Shown here: positions 48,830 to 63,339 of the stretch, in pieces
Layout: every line of letters starts with the position of its first letter
Position numbering within the stretch: position 1 is the stretch's first letter
Assembly: GCF_000237925.1 (NCBI RefSeq)
Contig: NC_031495.1
Span: 11,952,460-12,016,459 of the forward strand
Length of the DNA: 64,000 bases
Source: Schistosoma mansoni
Taxonomy: Eukaryota > Platyhelminthes > Trematoda > Strigeidida > Schistosomatidae
Direction of reading: 5' to 3'
Made by a program: the position numbers and the translations under genes
The notes under the pieces: model-generated
Seen by the model: only the letters and a program-made list of their open reading frames with translations
What the model was told of the DNA's origin: nothing
Databases searched by the model: none

Positions 48830-49876
48830 TTTAATTCATAACATAAATCTATCTAACTATTCACTATCAACTATACACTTCAATTCCATTCAATTCTATT
48901 CCATTCATTCCACATCAATTCAATCACATACTACCATCATTCATCATCTCATTCATTCATTCATTCATTCATTCATTCACATACTTTCTATCACTACTCT
49001 TATACTATTCATACACTATAGAAATACAATATATCCACTCATCCATTTCACTCAGTCAACAACACTTCCCTTCACAATTATCTAATACACTACACCGACT
49101 CATTCATTCCATTCACAACACAATCATCATATTTTACTACATTACACTATTATCACTTACATCACACCAGTTCATCATGCCTCCCAATCTATTAAAATCA
49201 ATTCAATACTGTTTATCAATATGTATTATATAGACTGGTCCACTTCACCGTACACACACTTCTTCACTCTATACCATATTGTATAACATTAACTAATCTG
49301 CACACGATTAATGCTGTCTTAATTACTGTCTATTTTGTGTGTTTCCTCAACATCATAAATCTAGATGGATTCAGTGTTAGACTATCGTGTATACCAATGT
49401 CACAATGCACATGAACATTTTCACAATCTACTGAATGAATGAGAGCGTCAATGCAAATCAAAGTGAATTAGATGGTGTTTTGTCGACCGAATTATATATT
49501 GTACGGAAAGAGAACGTAAGAGAAACATCCTATGTGCAACATTCGATCAATGGTTGTTTGGAAGCGGTGTAAGTGATCATGTGTAAATCTCTGTGTGATT
49601 TTCACTTTCAGCCTACTGAATTAACTATCAGATGTAGTAAGTAGTATATAGCGTGTAGAGTTTACCAGTAAGGAAATGAACATAGTGACATGTCTACTGC
49701 AAACTGGTCTACTAAATGTATGAAATAATGTTGGGCGATTAACTTGTAGCTAGTTGAATGCTTAAAATATTGTTGATGTGAATGTTTGGATTGGGAATGC
49801 AGTGTTAATTTGCAGAGAGTGATTTTATTGCAATGTTATTGAGAATGATCGGGCGACAGGCTATTGACTAGTGCTT

Positions 49877-50033
49877 AAACTTACCTGGCGCCGGGTTCAG
49901 GGTGATCAGGAATGCTCTGACCCCGGGTGGAGGCTCACCATTGCACTTCGGTGGGTTGAAACTCGCGACGAACCCTAATTGGGTGCGCTCGGGCGTGTAG
50001 TTTTTGTCAGTGGGGAGGTCTCACAGTCCTCCC
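49877..50033 (+). ncRNA. U1: U1 snRNA, copy 9
   Basis: Coding part unchanged; type 2 spacer. Confidence 0.97.
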
Positions 50034-51088
50034 TTTAATTCATAACATAAATCTATCTAACTATTCACTATCAACTATACACTTCAATTCCATTCAATTC
50101 TATTCCATTCATTCCACATCAATTCAATCACATACTACCATCATTCATCATCTCATTCATTCATTCATTCATTCATTCATTCATTCATTCACATACTTTC
50201 TATCACTACTCTTATACTATTCATACACTATAGAAATACAATATATCCACTCATCCATTTCACTCAGTCAACAACACTTCCCTTCACAATTATCTAATAC
50301 ACTACACCGACTCATTCATTCCATTCACAACACAATCATCATATTTTACTACATTACACTATTATCACTTACATCACACCAGTTCATCATGCCTCCCAAT
50401 CTATTAAAATCAATTCAATACTGTTTATCAATATGTATTATATAGACTGGTCCACTTCACCGTACACACACTTCTTCACTCTATACCATATTGTATAACA
50501 TTAACTAATCTGCACACGATTAATGCTGTCTTAATTACTGTCTATTTTGTGTGTTTCCTCAACATCATAAATCTAGATGGATTCAGTGTTAGACTATCGT
50601 GTATACCAATGTCACAATGCACATGAACATTTTCACAATCTACTGAATGAATGAGAGCGTCAATGCAAATCAAAGTGAATTAGATGGTGTTTTGTCGACC
50701 GAATTATATATTGTATGGAAAGAGAACGTAAGAGAAACATCCTATGTGCAACATTCGATCAATGGTTGTTTGGAAGCGGTGTAAGTGATCATGTGTAAAT
50801 CTCTGTGTGATTTTCACTTTCAGCCTACTGAATTAACTATCAGATGTAGTAAGTAGTATATAGCGTGTAGAGTTTACCAGTAAGGAAATGAACATGGTGA
50901 CATGTCTACTGCAAACTGGTCTACTATATGTATGAAATAATGTTGGGCGATTAACTTGTAGCTAGTTGAATGCATAAAATATTGTTGATGTGAATGTTTG
51001 GATTGGGAATGCAGTGTTAATTTGCAGAGAGTGATTTTATTGCAATGTTATTGAGAATGATCGGGCGACAGGCTATTGACTAGTGCTT

Positions 51089-51245
51089 AAACTTACCTGG
51101 CGCCGGGTTCAGGGTGATCAGGAATGCTCTGACCCCGGGTGGAGGCTCACCATTGCACTTCGGTGGGTTGAAACTCGCGACGAACCCTAATTGGGTGCGC
51201 TCGGGCGTGTAGTTTTTGTCAGTGGGGAGGTCTCACAGTCCTCCC
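51089..51245 (+). ncRNA. U1: U1 snRNA, copy 10
   Basis: Coding part unchanged; type 1 spacer with TTGTATGGAAAG (others mostly TTGTACGG). The spacer after this copy contains the 21-bp duplication. Confidence 0.97.
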
Positions 51246-52301
51246 TTTAATTCATAACATAAATCTATCTAACTATTCACTATCAACTATACACTTCAAT
51301 TCCATTCAATTCTATTCCATTCATTCCACATCAATTCAATCACATACTACCATCATTCATCATCTCATTCATTCATTCATTCACATACTTTCTATCACTA
51401 CTCTTATACTATTCATACACTATAGAAATACAATATATCCACTCATCCATTTCACTCAGTCAACAACACTTCCCTTCACAATTATCTAATACACTACACC
51501 GACTCATTCATTCCATTCACAACACAATCATCATATTTTACTACATTACACTATTATTTTACTACATTACACTATTATCACTTACATCACACCAGTTCAT
51601 CATGCCTCCCAATCTATTAAAATCAATTCAATACTGTTTATCAATATGTATTATATAGACTGGTCCACTTCACCGTACACACACTTCTTCACTCTATACC
51701 ATATTGTATAACATTAACTAATCTGCACACGATTAATGCTGTCTTAATTACTGTCTATTTTGTGTGTTTCCTCAACATCATAAATCTAGATGGATTCAGT
51801 GTTAGACTATCGTGTATACCAATGTCACAATGCACATGAACATTTTCACAATCTACTGAATGAATGAGAGCGTCAATGCAAATCAAAGTGAATTAGATGG
51901 TGTTTTGTCGACCGAATTATATATTGTACGGAAAGAGAACGTAAGAGAAACATCCTATGTGCAACATTCGATCAATGGTTGTTTGGAAGCGGTGTAAGTG
52001 ATCATGTGTAAATCTCTGTGTGATTTTCACTTTCAGCCTACTGAATTAACTATCAGATGTAGTAAGTAGTATATAGCGTGTAGAGTTTACCAGTAAGGAA
52101 ATGAACATAGTGACATGTCTACTGCAAACTGGTCTACTAAATGTATGAAATAATGTTGGGCGATTAACTTGTAGCTAGTTGAATGCTTAAAATATTGTTG
52201 ATGTGAATGTTTGGATTGGGAATGCAGTGTTAATTTGCAGAGAGTGATTTTATTGCAATGTTATTGAGAATGATCGGGCGACAGGCTATTGACTAGTGCT
52301 T

Positions 52302-52458
52302 AAACTTACCTGGCGCCGGGTTCAGGGTGATCAGGAATGCTCTGACCCCGGGTGGAGGCTCACCATTGCACTTCGGTGGGTTGAAACTCGCGACGAACCC
52401 TAATTGGGTGCGCTCGGGCGTGTAGTTTTTGTCAGTGGGGAGGTCTCACAGTCCTCCC
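52302..52458 (+). ncRNA. U1: U1 snRNA, copy 11
   Basis: Coding part unchanged; type 2 spacer; 3' flank TTCGTAACAT as in copy 7. Confidence 0.97.
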
Positions 52459-53509
52459 TTTAATTCGTAACATAAATCTATCTAACTATTCACTATCAAC
52501 TATACACTTCAATTCCATTCAATTCTATTCCATTCATTCCACATCAATTCAATCACATACTACCATCATTCATCATCTCATTCATTCATTCATTCATTCA
52601 TTCATTCATTCACATACTTTCTATCACTACTCTTATACTATTCATACACTATAGAAATACAATATATCCACTCATCCATTTCACTCAGTCAACAACACTT
52701 CCCTTCACAATTATCTAATACACTACACCGACTCATTCATTCCATTCACAACACAATCATCATATTTTACTACATTACACTATTATCACTTACATCACAC
52801 CAGTTCATCATGCCTCCCAATCTATTAAAATCAATTCAATACTGTTTATCAATATGTATTATATAGACTGGTCCACTTCACCGTACACACACTTCTTCAC
52901 TCTATACCATATTGTATAACATTAACTAATCTGCACACGATTAATGCTGTCTTAATTACTGTCTATTTTGTGTGTTTCCTCAACATCATAAATCTAGATG
53001 GATTCAGTGTTAGACTATCGTGTATACCAATGTCACAATGCACATGAACATTTTCACAATCTACTGAATGAATGAGAGCGTCAATGCAAATCAAAGTGAA
53101 TTAGATGGTGTTTTGTCGACCGAATTATATATTGTACGGAAAGAGAACGTAAGAGAAACATCCTATGTGCAACATTCGATCAATGGTTGTTTGGAAGCGG
53201 TGTAAGTGATCATGTGTAAATCTCTGTGTGATTTTCACTTTCAGCCTACTGAATTAACTATCAGATGTAGTAAGTAGTATATAGCGTGTAGAGTTTACCA
53301 GTAAGGAAATGAACATGGTGACATGTCTACTGCAAACTGGTCTACTATATGTATGAAATAATGTTGGGCGATTAACTTGTAGCTAGTTGAATGCATAAAA
53401 TATTGTTGATGTGAATGTTTGGATTGGGAATGCAGTGTTAATTTGCAGAGAGTGATTTTATTGCAATGTTATTGAGAATGATCGGGCGACAGGCTATTGA
53501 CTAGTGCTT

Positions 53510-53666
53510 AAACTTACCTGGCGCCGGGTTCAGGGTGATCAGGAATGCTCTGACCCCGGGTGGAGGCTCACCATTGCACTTCGGTGGGTTGAAACTCGCG
53601 ACGAACCCTAATTGGGTGCGCTCGGGCGTGTAGTTTTTGTCAGTGGGGAGGTCTCACAGTCCTCCC
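53510..53666 (+). ncRNA. U1: U1 snRNA, copy 12
   Basis: Coding part unchanged; type 1 spacer. Followed by a long (ATTC)n run. Confidence 0.97.
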
Positions 53667-54733
53667 TTTAATTCATAACATAAATCTATCTAACTATTCA
53701 CTATCAACTATACACTTCAATTCCATTCAATTCTATTCCATTCATTCCACATCAATTCAATCACATACTACCATCATTCATCATCTCATTCATTCATTCA
53801 TTCATTCATTCATTCATTCATTCATTCATTCATTCACATACTTTCTATCACTACTCTTATACTATTCATACACTATAGAAATACAATATATCCACTCATC
53901 CATTTCACTCAGTCAACAACACTTCCCTTCACAATTATCTAATACACTACACCGACTCATTCATTCCATTCACAACACAATCATCATATTTTACTACATT
54001 ACACTATTATCACTTACATCACACCAGTTCATCATGCCTCCCAATCTATTAAAATCAATTCAATACTGTTTATCAATATGTATTATATAGACTGGTCCAC
54101 TTCACCGTACACACACTTCTTCACTCTATACCATATTGTATAACATTAACTAATCTGCACACGATTAATGCTGTCTTAATTACTGTCTATTTTGTGTGTT
54201 TCCTCAACATCATAAATCTAGATGGATTCAGTGTTAGACTATCGTGTATACCAATGTCACAATGCACATGAACATTTTCACAATCTACTGAATGAATGAG
54301 AGCGTCAATGCAAATCAAAGTGAATTAGATGGTGTTTTGTCGACCGAATTATATATTGTACGGAAAGAGAACGTAAAAGAAACATCCTATGTGCAACATT
54401 CGATCAATGGTTGTTTGGAAGCGGTGTAAGTGATCATGTGTAAATCTCTGTGTGATTTTCACTTTCAGCCTACTGAATTAACTATCAGATGTAGTAAGTA
54501 GTATATAGCGTGTAGAGTTTACCAGTAAGGAAATGAACATGGTGACATGTCTACTGCAAACTGGTCTACTATATGTATGAAATAATGTTGGGCGATTAAC
54601 TTGTAGCTAGTTGAATGCATAAAATATTGTTGATGTGAATGTTTGGATTGGGAATGCAGTGTTAATTTGCAGAGAGTGATTTTATTGCAATGTTATTGAG
54701 AATGATCGGGCGACAGGCTATTGACTAGTGCTT

Positions 54734-54890
54734 AAACTTACCTGGCGCCGGGTTCAGGGTGATCAGGAATGCTCTGACCCCGGGTGGAGGCTCACCATTG
54801 CACTTCGGTGGGTTGAAACTCGCGACGAACCCTAATTGGGTGCGCTCGGGCGTGTAGTTTTTGTCAGTGGGGAGGTCTCACAGTCCTCCC
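54734..54890 (+). ncRNA. U1: U1 snRNA, copy 13
   Basis: Coding part unchanged; type 1 spacer with ACGTAAAAG. Confidence 0.97.
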
Positions 54891-55949
54891 TTTAATTCAT
54901 AACATAAATCTATCTAACTATTCACTATCAACTATACACTTCAATTCCATTCAATTCTATTCCATTCATTCCACATCAATTCAATCACATACTACCATCA
55001 TTCATCATCTCATTCATTCATTCATTCATTCATTCATTCATTCATTCATTCACATACTTTCTATCACTACTCTTATACTATTCATACACTATAGAAATAC
55101 AATATATCCACTCATCCATTTCACTCAGTCAACAACACTTCCCTTCACAATTATCTAATACACTACACCGACTCATTCATTCCATTCACAACACAATCAT
55201 CATATTTTACTACATTACACTATTATCACTTACATCACACCAGTTCATCATGCCTCCCAATCTATTAAAATCAATTCAATACTGTTTATCAATATGTATT
55301 ATATAGACTGGTCCACTTCACCGTACACACACTTCTTCACTCTATACCATATTGTATAACATTAACTAATCTGCACACGATTAATGCTGTCTTAATTACT
55401 GTCTATTTTGTGTGTTTCCTCAACATCATAAATCTAGATGGATTCAGTGTTAGACTATCGTGTATACCAATGTCACAATGCACATGAACATTTTCACAAT
55501 CTACTGAATGAATGAGAGCGTCAATGCAAATCAAAGTGAATTAGATGGTGTTTTGTCGACCGAATTATATATTGTACGGAAAGAGAACGTAAAAGAAACA
55601 TCCTATGTGCAACATTCGATCAATGGTTGTTTGGAAGCGGTGTAAGTGATCATGTGTAAATCTCTGTGTGATTTTCACTTTCAGCCTACTGAATTAACTA
55701 TCAGATGTAGTAAGTAGTATATAGCGTGTAGAGTTTACCAGTAAGGAAATGAACATGGTGACATGTCTACTGCAAACTGGTCTACTATATGTATGAAATA
55801 ATGTTGGGCGATTAACTTGTAGCTAGTTGAATGCTTAAAATATTGTTGATGTGAATGTTTGGATTGGGAATGCAGTGTTAATTTGCAGAGAGTGATTTTA
55901 TTGCAATGTTATTGAGAATGATCGGGCGACAGGCTATTGACTAGTGCTT

Positions 55950-56106
55950 AAACTTACCTGGCGCCGGGTTCAGGGTGATCAGGAATGCTCTGACCCCGGG
56001 TGGAGGCTCACCATTGCACTTCGGTGGGTTGAAACTCGCGACGAACCCTAATTGGGTGCGCTCGGGCGTGTAGTTTTTGTCAGTGGGGAGGTCTCACAGT
56101 CCTCCC
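55950..56106 (+). ncRNA. U1: U1 snRNA, copy 14
   Basis: Coding part unchanged. The spacer is mixed, G/T/T at the three sites, that is type 1 on the left and type 2 nearest the gene. Confidence 0.97.
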
Positions 56107-57153
56107 TTTAATTCATAACATAAATCTATCTAACTATTCACTATCAACTATACACTTCAATTCCATTCAATTCTATTCCATTCATTCCACATCAATTCAA
56201 TCACATACTACCATCATTCATCATCTCATTCATTCATTCATTCATTCATTCATTCACATACTTTCTATCACTACTCTTATACTATTCATACACTATAGAA
56301 ATACAATATATCCACTCATCCATTTCACTCAGTCAACAACACTTCCCTTCACAATTATCTAATACACTACACCGACTCATTCATTCCATTCACAACACAA
56401 TCATCATATTTTACTACATTACACTATTATCACTTACATCACACCAGTTCATCATGCCTCCCAATCTATTAAAATCAATTCAATACTGTTTATCAATATG
56501 TATTATATAGACTGGTCCACTTCACCGTACACACACTTCTTCACTCTATACCATATTGTATAACATTAACTAATCTGCACACGATTAATGCTGTCTTAAT
56601 TACTGTCTATTTTGTGTGTTTCCTCAACATCATAAATCTAGATGGATTCAGTGTTAGACTATCGTGTATACCAATGTCACAATGCACATGAACATTTTCA
56701 CAATCTACTGAATGAATGAGAGCGTCAATGCAAATCAAAGTGAATTAGATGGTGTTTTGTCGACCGAATTATATATTGTATGGAAAGAGAACGTAAGAGA
56801 AACATCCTATGTGCAACATTCGATCAATGGTTGTTTGGAAGCGGTGTAAGTGATCATGTGTAAATCTCTGTGTGATTTTCACTTTCAGCCTACTGAATTA
56901 ACTATCAGATGTAGTAAGTAGTATATAGCGTGTAGAGTTTACCAGTAAGGAAATGAACATGGTGACATGTCTACTGCAAACTGGTCTACTATATGTATGA
57001 AATAATGTTGGGCGATTAACTTGTAGCTAGTTGAATGCATAAAATATTGTTGATGTGAATGTTTGGATTGGGAATGCAGTGTTAATTTGCAGAGAGTGAT
57101 TTTATTGCAATGTTATTGAGAATGATCGGGCGACAGGCTATTGACTAGTGCTT

Positions 57154-57310
57154 AAACTTACCTGGCGCCGGGTTCAGGGTGATCAGGAATGCTCTGACCC
57201 CGGGTGGAGGCTCACCATTGCACTTCGGTGGGTTGAAACTCGCGACGAACCCTAATTGGGTGCGCTCGGGCGTGTAGTTTTTGTCAGTGGGGAGGTCTCA
57301 CAGTCCTCCC
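57154..57310 (+). ncRNA. U1: U1 snRNA, copy 15
   Basis: Coding part unchanged; type 1 spacer with TTGTATGGAAAG as in copies 10 and 20. Confidence 0.97.
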
Positions 57311-58365
57311 TTTAATTCATAACATAAATCTATCTAACTATTCACTATCAACTATACACTTCAATTCCATTCAATTCTATTCCATTCATTCCACATCAAT
57401 TCAATCACATACTACCATCATTCATCATCTCATTCATTCATTCATTCATTCATTCATTCATTCATTCACATACTTTCTATCACTACTCTTATACTATTCA
57501 TACACTATAGAAATACAATATATCCACTCATCCATTTCACTCAGTCAACAACACTTCCCTTCACAATTATCTAATACACTACACCGACTCATTCATTCCA
57601 TTCACAACACAATCATCATATTTTACTACATTACACTATTATCACTTACATCACACCAGTTCATCATGCCTCCCAATCTATTAAAATCAATTCAATACTG
57701 TTTATCAATATGTATTATATAGACTGGTCCACTTCACCGTACACACACTTCTTCACTCTATACCATATTGTATAACATTAACTAATCTGCACACGATTAA
57801 TGCTGTCTTAATTACTGTCTATTTTGTGTGTTTCCTCAACATCATAAATCTAGATGGATTCAGTGTTAGACTATCGTGTATACCAATGTCACAATGCACA
57901 TGAACATTTTCACAATCTACTGAATGAATGAGAGCGTCAATGCAAATCAAAGTGAATTAGATGGTGTTTTGTCGACCGAATTATATATTGTACGGAAAGA
58001 GAACGTAAGAGAAACATCCTATGTGCAACATTCGATCAATGGTTGTTTGGAAGCGGTGTAAGTGATCATGTGTAAATCTCTGTGTGATTTTCACTTTCAG
58101 CCTACTGAATTAACTATCAGATGTAGTAAGTAGTATATAGCGTGTAGAGTTTACCAGTAAGGAAATGAACATAGTGACATGTCTACTGCAAACTGGTCTA
58201 CTAAATGTATGAAATAATGTTGGGCGATTAACTTGTAGCTAGTTGAATGCTTAAAATATTGTTGATGTGAATGTTTGGATTGGGAATGCAGTGTTAATTT
58301 GCAGAGAGTGATTTTATTGCAATGTTATTGAGAATGATCGGGCGACAGGCTATTGACTAGTGCTT

Positions 58366-58522
58366 AAACTTACCTGGCGCCGGGTTCAGGGTGATCAGGA
58401 ATGCTCTGACCCCGGGTGGAGGCTCACCATTGCACTTCGGTGGGTTGAAACTCGCGACGAACCCTAATTGGGTGCGCTCGGGCGTGTAGTTTTTGTCAGT
58501 GGGGAGGTCTCACAGTCCTCCC
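58366..58522 (+). ncRNA. U1: U1 snRNA, copy 16
   Basis: Coding part unchanged; type 2 spacer. Confidence 0.97.
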
Positions 58523-59573
58523 TTTAATTCATAACATAAATCTATCTAACTATTCACTATCAACTATACACTTCAATTCCATTCAATTCTATTCCATTCA
58601 TTCCACATCAATTCAATCACATACTACCATCATTCATCATCTCATTCATTCATTCATTCATTCATTCATTCATTCACATACTTTCTATCACTACTCTTAT
58701 ACTATTCATACACTATAGAAATACAATATATCCACTCATCCATTTCACTCAGTCAACAACACTTCCCTTCACAATTATCTAATACACTACACCGACTCAT
58801 TCATTCCATTCACAACACAATCATCATATTTTACTACATTACACTATTATCACTTACATCACACCAGTTCATCATGCCTCCCAATCTATTAAAATCAATT
58901 CAATACTGTTTATCAATATGTATTATATAGACTGGTCCACTTCACCGTACACACACTTCTTCACTCTATACCATATTGTATAACATTAACTAATCTGCAC
59001 ACGATTAATGCTGTCTTAATTACTGTCTATTTTGTGTGTTTCCTCAACATCATAAATCTAGATGGATTCAGTGTTAGACTATCGTGTATACCAATGTCAC
59101 AATGCACATGAACATTTTCACAATCTACTGAATGAATGAGAGCGTCAATGCAAATCAAAGTGAATTAGATGGTGTTTTGTCGACCGAATTATATATTGTA
59201 CGGAAAGAGAACGTAAGAGAAACATCCTATGTGCAACATTCGATCAATGGTTGTTTGGAAGCGGTGTAAGTGATCATGTGTAAATCTCTGTGTGATTTTC
59301 ACTTTCAGCCTACTGAATTAACTATCAGATGTAGTAAGTAGTATATAGCGTGTAGAGTTTACCAGTAAGGAAATGAACATGGTGACATGTCTACTGCAAA
59401 CTGGTCTACTATATGTATGAAATAATGTTGGGCGATTAACTTGTAGCTAGTTGAATGCATAAAATATTGTTGATGTGAATGTTTGGATTGGGAATGCAGT
59501 GTTAATTTGCAGAGAGTGATTTTATTGCAATGTTATTGAGAATGATCGGGCGACAGGCTATTGACTAGTGCTT

Positions 59574-59730
59574 AAACTTACCTGGCGCCGGGTTCAGGGT
59601 GATCAGGAATGCTCTGACCCCGGGTGGAGGCTCACCATTGCACTTCGGTGGGTTGAAACTCGCGACGAACCCTAATTGGGTGCGCTCGGGCGTGTAGTTT
59701 TTGTCAGTGGGGAGGTCTCACAGTCCTCCC
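59574..59730 (+). ncRNA. U1: U1 snRNA, copy 17
   Basis: Coding part unchanged; type 1 spacer. Its 3' flank lacks 15 bp (AATCTATCAACTATAC) relative to all other units. Confidence 0.97.
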
Positions 59731-60778
59731 TTTAATTCATAACATAAATCTATCAACTATACACTTCAATTCCATTCAATTCTATTCCATTCATTCCACA
59801 TCAATTCAATCACATACTACCATCATTCATCATCTCATTCATTCATTCATTCATTCATTCATTCATTCATTCATTCATTCACATACTTTCTATCACTACT
59901 CTTATACTATTCATACACTATAGAAATACAATATATCCACTCATCCATTTCACTCAGTCAACAACACTTCCCTTCACAATTATCTAATACACTACACCGA
60001 CTCATTCATTCCATTCACAACACAATCATCATATTTTACTACATTACACTATTATCACTTACATCACACCAGTTCATCATGCCTCCCAATCTATTAAAAT
60101 CAATTCAATACTGTTTATCAATATGTATTATATAGACTGGTCCACTTCACCGTACACACACTTCTTCACTCTATACCATATTGTATAACATTAACTAATC
60201 TGCACACGATTAATGCTGTCTTAATTACTGTCTATTTTGTGTGTTTCCTCAACATCATAAATCTAGATGGATTCAGTGTTAGACTATCGTGTATACCAAT
60301 GTCACAATGCACATGAACATTTTCACAATCTACTGAATGAATGAGAGCGTCAATGCAAATCAAAGTGAATTAGATGGTGTTTTGTCGACCGAATTATATA
60401 TTGTACGGAAAGAGAACGTAAGAGAAACATCCTATGTGCAACATTCGATCAATGGTTGTTTGGAAGCGGTGTAAGTGATCATGTGTAAATCTCTGTGTGA
60501 TTTTCACTTTCAGCCTACTGAATTAACTATCAGATGTAGTAAGTAGTATATAGCGTGTAGAGTTTACCAGTAAGGAAATGAACATAGTGACATGTCTACT
60601 GCAAACTGGTCTACTAAATGTATGAAATAATGTTGGGCGATTAACTTGTAGCTAGTTGAATGCTTAAAATATTGTTGATGTGAATGTTTGGATTGGGAAT
60701 GCAGTGTTAATTTGCAGAGAGTGATTTTATTGCAATGTTATTGAGAATGATCGGGCGACAGGCTATTGACTAGTGCTT

Positions 60779-60935
60779 AAACTTACCTGGCGCCGGGTTC
60801 AGGGTGATCAGGAATGCTCTGACCCCGGGTGGAGGCTCACCATTGCACTTCGGTGGGTTGAAACTCGCGACGAACCCTAATTGGGTGCGCTCGGGCGTGT
60901 AGTTTTTGTCAGTGGGGAGGTCTCACAGTCCTCCC
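60779..60935 (+). ncRNA. U1: U1 snRNA, copy 18
   Basis: Coding part unchanged; type 2 spacer. Confidence 0.97.
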
Positions 60936-61978
60936 TTTAATTCATAACATAAATCTATCTAACTATTCACTATCAACTATACACTTCAATTCCATTCAAT
61001 TCTATTCCATTCATTCCACATCAATTCAATCACATACTACCATCATTCATCATCTCATTCATTCATTCATTCATTCATTCACATACTTTCTATCACTACT
61101 CTTATACTATTCATACACTATAGAAATACAATATATCCACTCATCCATTTCACTCAGTCAACAACACTTCCCTTCACAATTATCTAATACACTACACCGA
61201 CTCATTCATTCCATTCACAACACAATCATCATATTTTACTACATTACACTATTATCACTTACATCACACCAGTTCATCATGCCTCCCAATCTATTAAAAT
61301 CAATTCAATACTGTTTATCAATATGTATTATATAGACTGGTCCACTTCACCGTACACACACTTCTTCACTCTATACCATATTGTATAACATTAACTAATC
61401 TGCACACGATTAATGCTGTCTTAATTACTGTCTATTTTGTGTGTTTCCTCAACATCATAAATCTAGATGGATTCAGTGTTAGACTATCGTGTATACCAAT
61501 GTCACAATGCACATGAACATTTTCACAATCTACTGAATGAATGAGAGCGTCAATGCAAATCAAAGTGAATTAGATGGTGTTTTGTCGACCGAATTATATA
61601 TTGTACGGAAAGAGAACGTAAGAGAAACATCCTATGTGCAACATTCGATCAATGGTTGTTTGGAAGCGGTGTAAGTGATCATGTGTAAATCTCTGTGTGA
61701 TTTTCACTTTCAGCCTACTGAATTAACTATCAGATGTAGTAAGTAGTATATAGCGTGTAGAGTTTACCAGTAAGGAAATGAACATAGTGACATGTCTACT
61801 GCAAACTGGTCTACTATATGTATGAAATAATGTTGGGCGATTAACTTGTAGCTAGTTGAATGCTTAAAATATTGTTGATGTGAATGTTTGGATTGGGAAT
61901 GCAGTGTTAATTTGCAGAGAGTGATTTTATTGCAATGTTATTGAGAATGATCGGGCGACAGGCTATTGACTAGTGCTT

Positions 61979-62135
61979 AAACTTACCTGGCGCCGGGTTC
62001 AGGGTGATCAGGAATGCTCTGACCCCGGGTGGAGGCTCACCATTGCACTTCGGTGGGTTGAAACTCGCGACGAACCCTAATTGGGTGCGCTCGGGCGTGT
62101 AGTTTTTGTCAGTGGGGAGGTCTCACAGTCCTCCC
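61979..62135 (+). ncRNA. U1: U1 snRNA, copy 19
   Basis: Coding part unchanged. The spacer is mixed, A/T/T at the three sites. Confidence 0.97.
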
Positions 62136-63182
62136 TTTAATTCATAACATAAATCTATCTAACTATTCACTATCAACTATACACTTCAATTCCATTCAAT
62201 TCTATTCCATTCATTCCACATCAATTCAATCACATACTACCATCATTCATCATCTCATTCATTCATTCATTCATTCATTCATTCACATACTTTCTATCAC
62301 TACTCTTATACTATTCATACACTATAGAAATACAATATATCCACTCATCCATTTCACTCAGTCAACAACACTTCCCTTCACAATTATCTAATACACTACA
62401 CCGACTCATTCATTCCATTCACAACACAATCATCATATTTTACTACATTACACTATTATCACTTACATCACACCAGTTCATCATGCCTCCCAATCTATTA
62501 AAATCAATTCAATACTGTTTATCAATATGTATTATATAGACTGGTCCACTTCACCGTACACACACTTCTTCACTCTATACCATATTGTATAACATTAACT
62601 AATCTGCACACGATTAATGCTGTCTTAATTACTGTCTATTTTGTGTGTTTCCTCAACATCATAAATCTAGATGGATTCAGTGTTAGACTATCGTGTATAC
62701 CAATGTCACAATGCACATGAACATTTTCACAATCTACTGAATGAATGAGAGCGTCAATGCAAATCAAAGTGAATTAGATGGTGTTTTGTCGACCGAATTA
62801 TATATTGTATGGAAAGAGAACGTAAAAGAAACATCCTATGTGCAACATTCGATCAATGGTTGTTTGGAAGCGGTGTAAGTGATCATGTGTAAATCTCTGT
62901 GTGATTTTCACTTTCAGCCTACTGAATTAACTATCAGATGTAGTAAGTAGTATATAGCGTGTAGAGTTTACCAGTAAGGAAATGAACATGGTGACATGTC
63001 TACTGCAAACTGGTCTACTATATGTATGAAATAATGTTGGGCGATTAACTTGTAGCTAGTTGAATGCATAAAATATTGTTGATGTGAATGTTTGGATTGG
63101 GAATGCAGTGTTAATTTGCAGAGAGTGATTTTATTGCAATGTTATTGAGAATGATCGGGCGACAGGCTATTGACTAGTGCTT

Positions 63183-63339
63183 AAACTTACCTGGCGCCGG
63201 GTTCAGGGTGATCAGGAATGCTCTGACCCCGGGTGGAGGCTCACCATTGCACTTCGGTGGGTTGAAACTCGCGACGAACCCTAATTGGGTGCGCTCGGGC
63301 GTGTAGTTTTTGTCAGTGGGGAGGTCTCACAGTCCTCCC
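63183..63339 (+). ncRNA. U1: U1 snRNA, copy 20
   Basis: Coding part unchanged; type 1 spacer carrying both TTGTATGG and ACGTAAAAG, which occur separately in other units. The following unit is cut by the window end at 64000. Confidence 0.97.
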
